The notes under the pieces: generated by a model | The model's input: the letters and a program-made list of their open reading frames with translations, nothing else | Databases searched by the model: none | What the model was told of the DNA's origin: nothing | NCBI RefSeq assembly: GCF_012985205.1 | Contig: NZ_JABEKS010000001.1 | Coordinates: forward strand, 2,170,001 to 2,234,000 | Origin: Planctomonas sp. JC2975 | GTDB lineage: Bacteria; Actinomycetota; Actinomycetes; Actinomycetales; Microbacteriaceae | Direction of reading: 5' to 3' | Length of the DNA: 64,000 nt | Shown here: positions 1 through 8,410 of the stretch, piece by piece | Numbering within the stretch: position 1 is the first letter of the stretch | Layout: each line of letters opens with the position of its first letter | Made by a program: the position numbers and the translations under genes

Positions 1-376
1 AGACGAGCGTCTGGCTGCCGTCGATCGGCGTGACGACGACGGTGATGTCCTGCGCAAGCGCGAGGCCGTCACCGGTGTAGAGCGTCTCGGACGGGTCGAT
101 CCGCACGCTGAGATCGATCCGCTGATGCGCGGCATCCACGCCCTCGACCGTGAGCACGACGGTGACGCCGCCCTTGTCCGGCTCCGGTTCCTTCGGCCCG
201 AGCGATGAGACGGGACCGCTCAGCGCGTAGAGGGTCACGACCACCGCGTAGACCACGACGAACACGGCAGCGACGGCCACGATGCGCACGACCGTGCGGC
301 GCCGCGGAGGCACGCTCGCGCCGGCCGTCACTGCGCGTCCTTCGGCCGAGCCGTCCCCCGGCACCTCGTCCCCCAC
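1..376 (-). CDS. DUF4436-like membrane-anchored protein (3' end outside window)
   Basis: Reading leftward from GTG at 376 the frame stays open to the window edge, so about 125 N-terminal residues are visible and the C-terminus is missing. A TAG lies four codons upstream of this GTG, so it is the first possible start. The product has a basic stretch (PPRRRTVVR) followed by one hydrophobic segment of about 22 residues ending near YALSG, then an extracytoplasmic beta-rich part with RIDLSVRIDPSETLYTGDGL. One anchor followed by a domain describing values 'of the second kind' resembles DUF4436 membrane proteins of actinomycetes. The function of that family is unknown to me. The family assignment is recognition by style only. 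Confidence 0.55.
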   Translation of the reverse strand, partial: MGDEVPGDGSAEGRAVTAGASVPPRRRTVVRIVAVAAVFVVVYAVVVTLYALSGPVSSLGPKEPEPDKGGVTVVLTVEGVDAAHQRIDLSVRIDPSETLYTGDGLALAQDITVVVTPIDGSQTLV

Positions 377-475
377 GCGTCGAGCCTACGGCGCACACGG
401 ACCGGTCGGCAGGAAGCCTCGCTCCTGTCGCCGCGGTCCCGGCGCGGAGTCGGGGGTCGCTGCCATGCTGGATCC

Positions 476-1042
476 ATGACGCGCTTCATCGCCCTGCTCC
501 GCGGCGTCAACGTGGGTGGACGCACGATCAAGTCCGCCGAGCTGGCCGACGTGTTCCGCGGGCTCGGGTACGACCGGGTGAAGACCGTGCTCGCCAGCGG
601 CAACGTGGTGTTCACGGCGGAGGGCACGGCATCCGCTGCTCGCATCGAGATCGAGAAGGCACTCGCCGCACGGTTCGCCTATGACGCCAAGGTGCACGTT
701 CTCGACACGGATGCCCTCACCTCGGTCATCGACGCCTACCCCTTTTCCGAGCGCGAGGGCTGGCACCGCTATGTGGTGTTCCTGATCGGCGCAGAGGCCT
801 CTGCCGGCTCGGGCGGACGTTCGAAGGAACCCTCGACGGAGGCGGATGCTGTGGCCGAGAGCGTGCTCGAGCTCGAGCTCGATCCGAAGCGCGAGGAGGT
901 CGCCGACGGCGGACCTGTCGTCTTCTGGACGGTGGAGCGCGGGCACACGCTCGACAGCGTCGTCGGGAAGCGTCTCGGCCGGGGCAAGGACAAGGATCTG
1001 ACGACGACCCGCAACCTCAACACCCTGCGAAAGCTGTTGTGA
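476..1042 (+). CDS. DUF1697 family protein
   Basis: 188-residue cytosolic protein, typical length for DUF1697. The hallmark N-terminus is present: LLRGVNVGG at residues 7-15 and LASGNVVF near residue 40. Later come the usual DKDLTTTRN and LNTLRKLL endings of the family. No biochemical role is established for the family that I can cite. The stop codon overlaps the GTG of the next gene (GTGA), so the two are translationally coupled. The start ATG follows a CATGCT hexamer by exactly six bases with no Shine-Dalgarno, suggesting a leaderless transcript. Confidence 0.93.
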   Translation: MTRFIALLRGVNVGGRTIKSAELADVFRGLGYDRVKTVLASGNVVFTAEGTASAARIEIEKALAARFAYDAKVHVLDTDALTSVIDAYPFSEREGWHRYVVFLIGAEASAGSGGRSKEPSTEADAVAESVLELELDPKREEVADGGPVVFWTVERGHTLDSVVGKRLGRGKDKDLTTTRNLNTLRKLL

Positions 1043-1650
1043 CCGCTGCGACACCGACCGAGGGAAACGGGTCGGGACGACCGATCCTCCGGCTCGGGAG
1101 CGCCGCGGAGTGGCGTGCCTGGCTCGCGGAGAACCACACGACGAATGACGGCGTGCAGCTCGCGCTGGCCAAGGGATCCGCCCCAGGCGTGAAGTACGCG
1201 GCAGCACTCGACGAGGCACTGTGCTTCGGCTGGATCGACGGCCGCAAGAACGGCCTCAGCGAGACCGAGTTCCTGCAGACGTTCACGCCGCGCGGCAAGC
1301 GGAGCATGTGGTCCAAGCGCAATCGCGAGCACATCGATCGGCTCGAGGCCGAGGGCCGGATGACGGATGCCGGACGCGTCGAGGTCGAGCGCGCCAAGGC
1401 CGACGGCCGATGGGATGCCGCGTACGCCGGTTCGAGCACCATCGAGGTTCCGGACGACCTGGCCGCCGCGCTGGCAGCGAGTCCCGCCGCGACCCAGATG
1501 TTCGCGGCGCTGACCAGCCAGAACCGTTTCGCGATCCTGTTCCGCATCGGCAATGTGAAGCGGGCGGACACACGGGCACGCAAGATCGCCGAGTACGTCG
1601 CGATGCTCGAACGGGGCGAGACGATTTACAAGCAATTGAGGCGAGAGTGA
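1039..1650 (+). CDS. YdeI/OmpD-associated family protein
   Basis: 203 residues. Family signatures are CFGWIDGRK (62-70) and TFTPRGKRSMWSKRN (81-95), followed by a helical C-terminal half ending in a lysine/arginine-rich region (RKIAEYVAMLERGETIYK). YdeI-like proteins have been linked to bacteriocin or peptide tolerance in enterobacteria. In actinomycetes the role is unproven, so only the family is claimed. It begins with GTG inside the stop of the DUF1697 gene. The last four codons fall in a 14-bp sequence (1638-1651) that recurs 81 bp downstream, so the C-terminus may have been altered by a repeat insertion. Confidence 0.9.
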   Translation: MTAATPTEGNGSGRPILRLGSAAEWRAWLAENHTTNDGVQLALAKGSAPGVKYAAALDEALCFGWIDGRKNGLSETEFLQTFTPRGKRSMWSKRNREHIDRLEAEGRMTDAGRVEVERAKADGRWDAAYAGSSTIEVPDDLAAALAASPAATQMFAALTSQNRFAILFRIGNVKRADTRARKIAEYVAMLERGETIYKQLRRE

Positions 1651-1732
1651 AGAGAGCTCGCTCGCTTCACCGAGCCGATTGCGCTTGTTGAGCAGCGAAG
1701 CTGCGATCACCCGCAGTCGAGGCGAGAGTGAA
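1638..1732. repeat. 14-bp direct repeat pair GAGGCGAGAGTGAA
   Basis: The word GAGGCGAGAGTGAA occurs at 1638-1651, covering the stop of the YdeI-like gene, and again at 1719-1732. The 67 bp between them contain the fragment TTGAGCAGCGAAGCTGCGATC. The pair looks like the ends of a small intergenic repeat or a slip duplication. No gene is visible between 1651 and 1767. Confidence 0.6.
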
Positions 1733-1767
1733 CGGTCTGCGTCGCACGCTGCAACTACGGTCGTTCC

Positions 1768-2592
1768 ATGACCTTGTGGATCTGCGCGACCTGCGGCGTC
1801 GAACACGCCGACACTCCCCAGCCCCTCGCTGAGTGCATCATCTGCAGCGACCATCGGCAATGGGTGCCTCGCGACGGCCAGCACTGGACGACCGCGTCCG
1901 AGTTTCGTGACGGCGGCATCCGCGTTCGGCTGTCCGAGGTGGAGCCCAACCTGATCGGCATCACGAGCGAGCCGAACGTGGGCATCGGCCAGCAGACGAT
2001 GCTCGTGGTCACGCCAGCAGGGAATCTGCTCTTCGATCCGATCGGCTACGTCGACGAGGATGCCGCGGCGCGCGTGCTCGAGTACGGTCCGGTGATCGCG
2101 GTGGCCGCCAGCCACCCGCACATGTACGGCGCCCAGGTGTCGTGGTCCCATGCGCTCGGCAATGCTCCCGTCTACGTGAACGAGGCGGATGCCGAGTGGG
2201 TGCGCCGCGAGGATCCCGTCATCCGACTGTTCAGCGGAACTCTCGAACTGGCCCCGGGTCTCGCGCTGCACACGCTGGGTGGTCACTTCCCTGGTAGCAC
2301 GGCCGCGCTCTGGGATGCCGGTGCCGACGGCAAGGGAATTCTGCTGGCGGGCGACGCGATCTTCCCGAATCCGAACGGGACCTCGGTGTCGTTCATGCGC
2401 AGCTACCCGAACCTGTTGCCGCTGTCCGCCGCGGTCGTGGACCGTGTCGCCACGAAGGCTCTCGGGCTGCGGTTCGATCGCCTCTTCAACAACTTCGGCC
2501 GTGGAGTCCCGGAGGATGCGCACGCCGTGGTGCGGACATCCGCGGATCTCTACATCGAGTGGGTGCGCGGAGATCACGACGACCTGACGTGA
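1768..2592 (+). CDS. MBL-fold metallo-hydrolase with N-terminal zinc-ribbon-like segment
   Basis: 274 residues. The N-terminus carries two CxxC pairs (CATC at 6-9, CIIC at 23-26), compatible with a small zinc knuckle. The rest follows the metallo-beta-lactamase fold: a variant metal motif SHPHMYG (115-121) rather than the strict HxHxDH, GGHFPGST (171-178) and AGDAIFP (194-200). Substrate unknown. The variant first motif suggests one metal site may be reorganised. The start ATG sits six bases after TACGGT (1756-1761) with no ribosome site, the leaderless arrangement seen repeatedly here. Confidence 0.88.
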   Translation: MTLWICATCGVEHADTPQPLAECIICSDHRQWVPRDGQHWTTASEFRDGGIRVRLSEVEPNLIGITSEPNVGIGQQTMLVVTPAGNLLFDPIGYVDEDAAARVLEYGPVIAVAASHPHMYGAQVSWSHALGNAPVYVNEADAEWVRREDPVIRLFSGTLELAPGLALHTLGGHFPGSTAALWDAGADGKGILLAGDAIFPNPNGTSVSFMRSYPNLLPLSAAVVDRVATKALGLRFDRLFNNFGRGVPEDAHAVVRTSADLYIEWVRGDHDDLT

Positions 2593-2625
2593 TCCGGAGG
2601 GCTGCGAGGCCGGTGCGTAGCGTCG

Positions 2626-3459
2626 TCAGTACACGAACCGGAGCACGCCCAGATCGCTGCGATCGGAGAGCGACGGCAGCCAGTCCATCGTCCTGATCGT
2701 CGCTCGGAGCGCCGGCGAGAAATGGATGACGTAGGGCGAGCGGGTCAGCATGATGCGCTGCGCGAGCTTCAGCCGCGGATGCCAGCGCTCGGGTTCGCGC
2801 GGGTCGTCGAACGCCGTTCCCTGTGTCACGTCGATTCCGAGGTCGCGGATGGCGCGCACACGTGGCATCAGGGTGCGCGCGAGTGTCGTGTATCCGTTCA
2901 TCAAAAGTTCCCCTGCCGGGGCACGGTCGACAATGCCGCGCACGACGTCGGCGGATTCCTCCGGCGTCAGGAACGGGAAGAAGCCGTCGGCCACGATCGC
3001 GACGGGACGGTTCCGAGGCACAGCCCGCATCCAGTCATCCTTCGTGACGTCGGCCGGAAGCTCGAGCCGGTGCGCCGCAACTACCCGTCGCGCAGGCAGT
3101 TGTCGGCGGAGATACTGGATTCCCGGCAGGTCCAGATCGATCCAGGTCGCAGTATCCGGCGGATCGACGCGTTCGGCCCGATCATCGAGCCCGCTGCCCA
3201 GCTCGATCACCACGGCATCCGGGTTGAGCCGCAGGAAGTCGCGGCAGAGATCGTCGAGCAGGCGACCGCGGGTGGCCACCGTGTAGGCCTCCTTGCGCGG
3301 CATCCCGAGGCCGTTCCAGTCCGCGGCGAGCGCATCGCGCACCAGCACCGACCATTCATCGGCGAGGATCGGGTCCCGCCCCTCGGCGTCCCTCGCCCGC
3401 GAGATGACCGTGAGCAGTGCCGACCGTTCGACCGGGGAGAGGTGCGGCAGCTCGATCAT
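2626..3459 (-). CDS. Class I SAM-dependent methyltransferase, LCMT/PpmP-like (COG3315 type)
   Basis: 277 residues. The SAM-binding loop is ELGSGLDDR (86-94), followed by the acidic strand WIDLDLP (106-112) and IVADGFFPFLTPEES, all typical of the leucine-carboxyl-methyltransferase-like family often found beside polyketide or stress regulators. The acceptor is unknown. The gene starts two bases after the stop of the TetR gene, so the two form an operon and the regulator probably controls this enzyme. RMILTRSPYVIHFSPAL near the C-terminus fits the family. Family confidence is high; the substrate cannot be read from sequence. Confidence 0.88.
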   Translation of the reverse strand: MIELPHLSPVERSALLTVISRARDAEGRDPILADEWSVLVRDALAADWNGLGMPRKEAYTVATRGRLLDDLCRDFLRLNPDAVVIELGSGLDDRAERVDPPDTATWIDLDLPGIQYLRRQLPARRVVAAHRLELPADVTKDDWMRAVPRNRPVAIVADGFFPFLTPEESADVVRGIVDRAPAGELLMNGYTTLARTLMPRVRAIRDLGIDVTQGTAFDDPREPERWHPRLKLAQRIMLTRSPYVIHFSPALRATIRTMDWLPSLSDRSDLGVLRFVY

Positions 3460-3461
3460 GA

Positions 3462-4283
3462 TCAGGATGCCGTCTCGACGACCAGGGCGGCGGTCACGAC
3501 GGCGACACCGAAGTCCTCGTCGAGGTGCACCAGCGTCGAGGCGAGCTCGAAGGTGAGCGTCAACTGGGTCGCAGCGCTCACACCGTTGCGAAGCCAGCCA
3601 CGGCGATCGCCCTCGCGGAACCAGGACGTGATCACCTGAGCGGCATCGGTTGCCGGATCGCGCGCGGCATCGGTTCGCACCGAGTCGGCGAGGTTCTCGG
3701 TGTCGGGCTCGGCGCCGGCCCGCTCAGTGCTAGTCCGCTCGGTGTCGGCCCGCACGAGGCCGGCCCGCACAGTTTCTCGCACGCGGCCGGGCTGCGCGGT
3801 GTCCGCCTGGACCGCGTCAGGACGCTGCACCGCAGCGCGCCGAGCTGCATCCGCCCGCGCTGGGTCGGCCTGCTCCGGCGCAGACATGGTCGTTCGGTAG
3901 ACCTGCCAATCGGACGCGCGCTCCCATCGGAGGATCCGCTCGGCCGTCGGATGCGTCTTCAGGAACCGCAGGTTGGCCCTGGCGAGATCCGAGACCAGAC
4001 TGCGGAACTGCGCCGGATCCGCAGGTGGGCCCGACCGACGTGCGACGAGGTCGCGACGCACGGCGTCGGCGTCAGCGGCCACCGCGGCGAGGACAGCGCG
4101 ATACAGGCCGGCCTTGTCGCCGAAGCGCTGGAACATGATGGCCCGGTTGGTGGCGGACGCCTCGGCGATGCGATCCACGCGCGCCCCATCGAATCCACGG
4201 GCTGCGAACTCCTCACCCGCTGCCGCGATCAGACGTGCGGTGCTTGCTGCCGCATCACGTGTCCTACGCGTCGCTGCCACCAT
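3462..4283 (-). CDS. TetR-family regulator with an expanded low-complexity segment
   Basis: 273 residues, long for TetR (usually 190-230). The DNA-binding part is standard (residues about 14-62, with GFDGARVDRIAEASATNRAI and a Phe-rich recognition helix). The ligand domain is interrupted at about 134-216 by an Ala/Arg/Asp/Thr-rich stretch made of short repeats such as RADAARRA, VRADTERT and VRTDAARD. The conserved context resumes at VITSWFREGDRRGW. The insert is in frame and rich in G/C-ending codons. A 24-bp imperfect palindrome lies 17 bp upstream of the start and is the likely operator, so autoregulation together with the downstream methyltransferase is inferred. Confidence 0.85.
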   Translation of the reverse strand: MVAATRRTRDAAASTARLIAAAGEEFAARGFDGARVDRIAEASATNRAIMFQRFGDKAGLYRAVLAAVAADADAVRRDLVARRSGPPADPAQFRSLVSDLARANLRFLKTHPTAERILRWERASDWQVYRTTMSAPEQADPARADAARRAAVQRPDAVQADTAQPGRVRETVRAGLVRADTERTSTERAGAEPDTENLADSVRTDAARDPATDAAQVITSWFREGDRRGWLRNGVSAATQLTLTFELASTLVHLDEDFGVAVVTAALVVETAS

Positions 4284-4299
4284 GCGATGCTCCTCCGAC

Positions 4300-4323
4300 T
4301 AATAAGTAACTAGTCAGTTATTA
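4300..4323. promoter_or_regulatory. Candidate TetR operator (24-bp palindrome)
   Basis: TAATAAGTAACTAGTCAG followed by TTATTA reads almost the same on both strands: 20 of 24 positions are symmetric, with outer TAATAA/TTATTA and central ACTAGT. It is strikingly AT-rich against its surroundings and lies just upstream of the TetR gene. It resembles the dyad at 21574-21591 upstream of another TetR gene. Confidence 0.65.
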
Positions 4324-4370
4324 AGCGTCTCGCAGAGGGCAACGTCAAGACCGGACGCGAGATCCCCGCC

Positions 4371-4425
4371 GATCGGCGCCCGATCGGCGCCCGATCGGCG
4401 GCCGGCCAGCGCCCGATCAGCGCCG
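4371..4425. repeat. 11-bp tandem repeat, five units
   Basis: Five consecutive 11-bp units begin at 4371, 4382, 4393, 4404 and 4415. The consensus is GATCGGCGCCC; the fourth unit is degenerate (GGCCAGCGCCC). The array fills the gap between the reductase stop at 4431 and the TetR promoter and ends six bases before that stop. No coding role is apparent. Confidence 0.75.
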
Positions 4426-4430
4426 CGGCA

Positions 4431-4994
4431 TCAGCGCACGACGCGATACTCCAGGATCGTCGAGCCGGTGTCGATCGGGATGCAGCCGGCGCGCTCCAGC
4501 GGCATCCGTGCGTACTCCCCGTCGAAGAGCCGGATCCCGGCTCCGAGGAGCACCGGAGTGACCATGATCCGCAGACGATCGACCAGACCCAGCCGCAGGA
4601 AGGACTGTGCGACGCCGGCACCGCCGATGACGACGATGGGACCGTCCGCCTGCTCTTTGGCCGCGGCGATCTCGGCAGGAAGATCGCGGACGACCCGGCC
4701 GTTCCACCCTGCTTCGGTGAGCGTGCTCGACACGACGAGTTTCGGCATGGCGTGCAACAGGCGGGCGAACTCGCGCTGCGCCTCCGGCGCACTCTCGTCT
4801 GCCTCGATGTCCTGCCAGAAGGCCGCATTGAACTCGAAGTTGGTGCGGCCGTAGACGAAGAGCGCCGCGCGACCGTTGACGTCGGACCAGTCCGATTGCA
4901 TCTGCGCCGACCACTCAGGGCCGACGAACTCCCCTCCGGGACCGGCGATGTAACCGTCGAGGCTCATGAACATGGTGAGAACGACATCGCTCAT
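4431..4994 (-). CDS. Dihydrofolate-reductase-fold family protein (RibD C-terminal type)
   Basis: 187 residues. Starts MSDVVLTMFMSLDGYIAGP, the usual opening of the small RibD/DHFR-fold reductases. The middle has YGRTNFEF, and IVVIGGAGVAQSFL gives the nucleotide-binding glycine turn, followed by LRIMVTPVLLGAGIRLF. These proteins are NAD(P)H-dependent reductases of undefined substrate. The chosen ATG is preceded by AGGAAGGA at good spacing, so longer open frames upstream are not needed. It is transcribed alone; the upstream 320 bp hold no convincing gene. Confidence 0.88.
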   Translation of the reverse strand: MSDVVLTMFMSLDGYIAGPGGEFVGPEWSAQMQSDWSDVNGRAALFVYGRTNFEFNAAFWQDIEADESAPEAQREFARLLHAMPKLVVSSTLTEAGWNGRVVRDLPAEIAAAKEQADGPIVVIGGAGVAQSFLRLGLVDRLRIMVTPVLLGAGIRLFDGEYARMPLERAGCIPIDTGSTILEYRVVR

Positions 4995-5315
4995 GGTGCA
5001 TCCTTCCTGTTCTGCGCCGACGCGACACCGACTCGCCCCGGCGGCATGTAGCGAGTTGCAGGGCCACCCTAAGCCGGTGCGCCACAGGCGCTCGAGCAGA
5101 GCACGCGCACTCGACGGACAGGCGGCGATGACGGCTTGCGGAGGCGTCGGATGCACGACACCTCGATGCGTCGCCGCCGGAGTGCCGAGGCACGGAGTTT
5201 CACGAAGCCACCGGGTGCCGAGGAAACGAGTGCCGCGATGCCGTTGAGCGGCACGGTCAAGCTGAGCAACGCGCCGCGAGCCGCCCAGGCGGCGTACGCA
5301 CTCTAAGGTCGGCGC
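4995..5315. other. Non-coding stretch, about 320 bp
   Basis: Between the reductase gene and the kinase-like gene I see the reductase ribosome site at the left edge and the TAAGGT hexamer (5304-5309) of the next gene at the right edge. Open frames inside it on both strands lack start signals and family resemblance. Confidence 0.5.
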
Positions 5316-5885
5316 ATGGACTTGGTGTTCCTCCACGGCCCTGCCGCCGCCGGAAAGCTGACCGTCGCCCGTGCACTCGGAGAGCGCACCGGCTTCGCCG
5401 TCTTCCACAATCATCTGATCGTGGATGCCGTCACGAGCGTGTTCCCGTTCGGGTCCGCACGGTTCGTGAAGCTCCGCGAACAATTCTGGCTGTCCACATT
5501 CAGCGAGGCTGCGGCGTCAGACACGTCGTTGATCTTCACGTTCACGCCCGAGCACACAGTGCTGCGTGGATTCCCCGAGCGTGCGCGCCACGTGACCGAG
5601 GAGTCGGGCGGACGCGTGAGGTTCGTCGGGCTCACCGTCGGGGAGGCCGAGCAGGAGCGGCGGCTCGGCAACGCCAGCCGTCGCGAATTCGGCAAGCTCA
5701 CCGATGTCGACACCCTTCGACGATTGCGCCGGGCCGAACGCGGCGCGGGCGATCCCGCCGAACAACCGCCGACGGATCTGGTCATCGATACCGAGCGGTC
5801 CGATCCCGAGGCGTCCGCCCTGCTGATCGTCGACGCCTTCGGGCTCGAGCCGGTCACGCCGCACGAGCGGTATCCGGAGGTCTGA
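5316..5885 (+). CDS. P-loop NTPase / small kinase-like protein
   Basis: 189 residues. The N-terminal Walker A is GPAAAGKLT (8-16): the Ser/Thr that normally follows Lys is Leu and the Thr comes one later, a feature seen in a family of shikimate-kinase-like 'AAA' proteins of actinomycetes. FHNHLIVDAV follows, and a late VIDTE may be an acidic substrate or lid position. No Walker B is clearly visible. Substrate unknown. The start is set by TAAGGT (5304-5309) exactly six bases before ATG with no Shine-Dalgarno, i.e. a probable leaderless mRNA. Confidence 0.82.
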   Translation: MDLVFLHGPAAAGKLTVARALGERTGFAVFHNHLIVDAVTSVFPFGSARFVKLREQFWLSTFSEAAASDTSLIFTFTPEHTVLRGFPERARHVTEESGGRVRFVGLTVGEAEQERRLGNASRREFGKLTDVDTLRRLRRAERGAGDPAEQPPTDLVIDTERSDPEASALLIVDAFGLEPVTPHERYPEV

Positions 5886-5914
5886 ACGGCTGCTCGCGCC
5901 GCGGTGCGACCGGA

Positions 5915-5928
5915 ACCGCCGAGGCGGT
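5915..5928. terminator. Small GC hairpin between convergent genes
   Basis: ACCGCC-GA-GGCGGT forms a 6-bp stem 30 bp after the kinase-like gene and upstream of the recQ 3' end at 6113. There is no T-run, so activity is uncertain. The remaining 180 bp to recQ show no gene. Confidence 0.35.
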
Positions 5929-6112
5929 CCGTTCACGACGAACGCCGCAACCGCATGGTGTCGCAGGACGACACCGCCGCGCACGCCCGGCAAGGCGTTC
6001 GCTGTCGAGACTCGGCCCGCCGAGGCGGCAGCGACCACGCGGCTCAGCCCTCCGACACGACAACGACCACGGAGGTCGGAGGTTGGCCGTCCGACACAGC
6101 GATGAGGCCGGG

Positions 6113-8191
6113 TCAGCCGTCCGACGCGGCAACCACCGCCAGCACGCCCTCCCCGTAGGTCTCCAGCTTCTTCGCGCCGACGCCGGAGATCTGCGCGAGC
6201 TCGTCGAGGCTGCCCGGACGGCTCGCGGCGACTCCGCGGAGCGTCGCGTCCCCGAACACGATGTAGGCCGGCACGCCTTGCTCGCGCGCTTGTTCGGCGC
6301 GCCAGGCACGCAGGGCTTGGAAGAGCGGATGCGCCGCATCTGGCAGGGCATCGATGCTCGCCTTGGCTGCACGGGAGCGCGTGGGTCGCTCGGCCTGCTG
6401 CCGCAGCAGTACTGTGCGTGATCCGTTCAGCACCTCGGCACTGGCCGGCGTGATGGCCAGAGTGCCGTATCCGTCGTTGTTGACAGCGAGCAGGCCAAGC
6501 GCCAGCAACTGACGGACGACGCCCCGCCACTGCTGTTCGCCGAGGTCGTCCCCGATGGCCCAGGTGCTGAGCGCGTCGTGTCCGTACTGGTCGACGCGCG
6601 GCGTGCGCTTGCCGCGCAGGATGTCGATGAGGTGCCCGGCGCCGAAGCGCTGGTTGCGCTCGCGCTTGAGTCGCACCACGGTCGACAGCAACTTCTGCGC
6701 GGCTATGGTGCCGTCCCAGGTCTGCGGCGGATTGAGGCACGTGTCGCAGTTGCCGCATGGCTCGGACGCCTGGCCGAAGTACTGCAAGAGGTTCTGGCGT
6801 CGGCATCCGACGGTCTCGCACAGAGCAAGCATGGCATCCAGGTGTGCGGACTGGCGCCGGCGGTGCGCGAGATCCCCGGACGACTGCTCGATCATGCGCT
6901 GCTGCTGCACGACGTCCTGCAGGCCGTACGCGAGCCAGGCCACGGCGGGCTCGCCGTCACGGCCGGCACGACCGGTCTCCTGGTAGTAGCCCTCGACCGA
7001 CTTGGGCAAGTCGATGTGGGCGACGAAGCGCACGTCCGGCTTGTCGATGCCCATGCCGAACGCGATGGTGGCGACGATGACGACGCCGTCGTCGCGCAGG
7101 AAGCGCGACTGCGTGCGGGCGCGAGTGCCGGCATCCAGTCCCGCGTGGTACGGCATCGCGTCGATGCCGTTCTGCCGCAGGTGCTCGGCCGTCTGCTCGA
7201 CAGTCTTGCGGCTGAGCCCGTAGACGATGCCCGATGCCGGACCGTCCCCGGATGACGCATCCCCGCCGAACTCGCCCTTGATGAACGACACCAGCTGTCT
7301 GCGCGGGTCGTTCTTCTCGACGATGCGGTACTGGATGTTCGGGCGGTCGAAGCTCGCGACGAAGTGCTCGGCGTTCTGCAGCCTCAGCCGCTCGGTGATC
7401 TCCTTGTGAGTGGCCTCCGTCGCGGTGGCCGTGAGCGCGATGCGCGGAACGTCCGGCCAGCGCTGCGCCAGCTCCGACAACCCGAGGTAGTCGGGCCGGA
7501 AGTCGTGACCCCACTGCGATACGCAGTGGGCCTCGTCGATCGCGAACAGCGCGATCTTTCCACGCGACAGCAGCTGTTTCGTCTGCTCGGACGACAGCCG
7601 CTCAGGGGCCACGTAGAGCAGGTCGAGCTCGCCGCGCAGGTAGGCGCGTTCGACGGCCGAACGCTGGGCGGCATCCTGCGTGGAGTTGAGGTACGCGGCT
7701 CGCACACCGACGGCGCCCAGCGCGTCGACCTGGTCGTGCATGAGCGCGATGAGCGGAGAGATGACGATGCCCGTGCCCTCACAAACGATCGACGGCACCT
7801 GGTAGCAGAGGCTCTTGCCGCCACCGGTTGGCATGAGCACCACTGCGTCGCCGCCGCCGATGAGCCGGCCGATGGCGGCGGCCTGATCGCCGCGGAATCC
7901 GTCGTAGCCCCACACCGTGCGCAGCACGTCGAGCGGGTCCGCGCCCACCATGCGACGTACGGATGCCCGCTCCAGCTCGGCCTCGAACGCATCGTCCAGT
8001 ACGGTCGCAGCACCACCGCCCGCACCGCCAGCGCCTGCGCCGACGCGAGTGCGCACCCCGGGCTGCGCCGGAGGCACCACCTCCGGCCCGTACTCGTCGT
8101 CGGGCGGTACCAGCTCGTTCGGATCCCAGTCCCAGTCCATGGGAGCAGGGTCGCCCGACGCGGCGGGATCGAAGGGCTCGGGCATGCTCAC
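6113..8191 (-). CDS. recQ: ATP-dependent DNA helicase RecQ
   Basis: 692 residues. It unwinds DNA 3'-5' in recombination and repair. Order: an acidic/proline N-terminal extension (about 1-85), helicase core with Walker A PTGGGKS (121-127) and AIDEAHCVSQWGHDFRP (217-233, DEAH box plus the RecQ aromatic-rich loop), and helicase C with MPYHAGLD and the QETGRAGRDG motif. A zinc-binding Cys cluster ends in CGNCDTC, then a winged helix and an HRDC domain from about residue 615 (FQALRAWRAEQAREQGVPAY). The GTG at 8191 lies six bases after TAGCCT with no ribosome site, favouring it over ATG at 8185. Confidence 0.97.
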   Translation of the reverse strand: MSMPEPFDPAASGDPAPMDWDWDPNELVPPDDEYGPEVVPPAQPGVRTRVGAGAGGAGGGAATVLDDAFEAELERASVRRMVGADPLDVLRTVWGYDGFRGDQAAAIGRLIGGGDAVVLMPTGGGKSLCYQVPSIVCEGTGIVISPLIALMHDQVDALGAVGVRAAYLNSTQDAAQRSAVERAYLRGELDLLYVAPERLSSEQTKQLLSRGKIALFAIDEAHCVSQWGHDFRPDYLGLSELAQRWPDVPRIALTATATEATHKEITERLRLQNAEHFVASFDRPNIQYRIVEKNDPRRQLVSFIKGEFGGDASSGDGPASGIVYGLSRKTVEQTAEHLRQNGIDAMPYHAGLDAGTRARTQSRFLRDDGVVIVATIAFGMGIDKPDVRFVAHIDLPKSVEGYYQETGRAGRDGEPAVAWLAYGLQDVVQQQRMIEQSSGDLAHRRRQSAHLDAMLALCETVGCRRQNLLQYFGQASEPCGNCDTCLNPPQTWDGTIAAQKLLSTVVRLKRERNQRFGAGHLIDILRGKRTPRVDQYGHDALSTWAIGDDLGEQQWRGVVRQLLALGLLAVNNDGYGTLAITPASAEVLNGSRTVLLRQQAERPTRSRAAKASIDALPDAAHPLFQALRAWRAEQAREQGVPAYIVFGDATLRGVAASRPGSLDELAQISGVGAKKLETYGEGVLAVVAASDG

Positions 8192-8410
8192 CCCACAAGG
8201 CTAACGACGACATCCGACGGGTGAACGACCGATCGGGCGAACGGGTCGGATCCCTCCGAGCGACCGCTGGGGAGGACGAGACGTCGGGCCTCGGTCGCAA
8301 GGGCCATTGCGCGTCCGGCCATCGAGCCGGAGACGGGCCGAGAGACCCTCCGGGAAGGCGACACGGAACCGTGACTACGCTGGAGACATCCACTCGCATC
8401 GGGGAACGTC

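Noticed and set aside
769-2577. 600-residue minus-strand frame over DUF1697, YdeI and MBL genes
   Set aside because: Three genes with family motifs lie on the other strand; this frame has none.
4431-5483. 350-residue reading of the reductase gene
   Set aside because: The first 163 residues lack family features, and a good ribosome site lies before ATG 4994.
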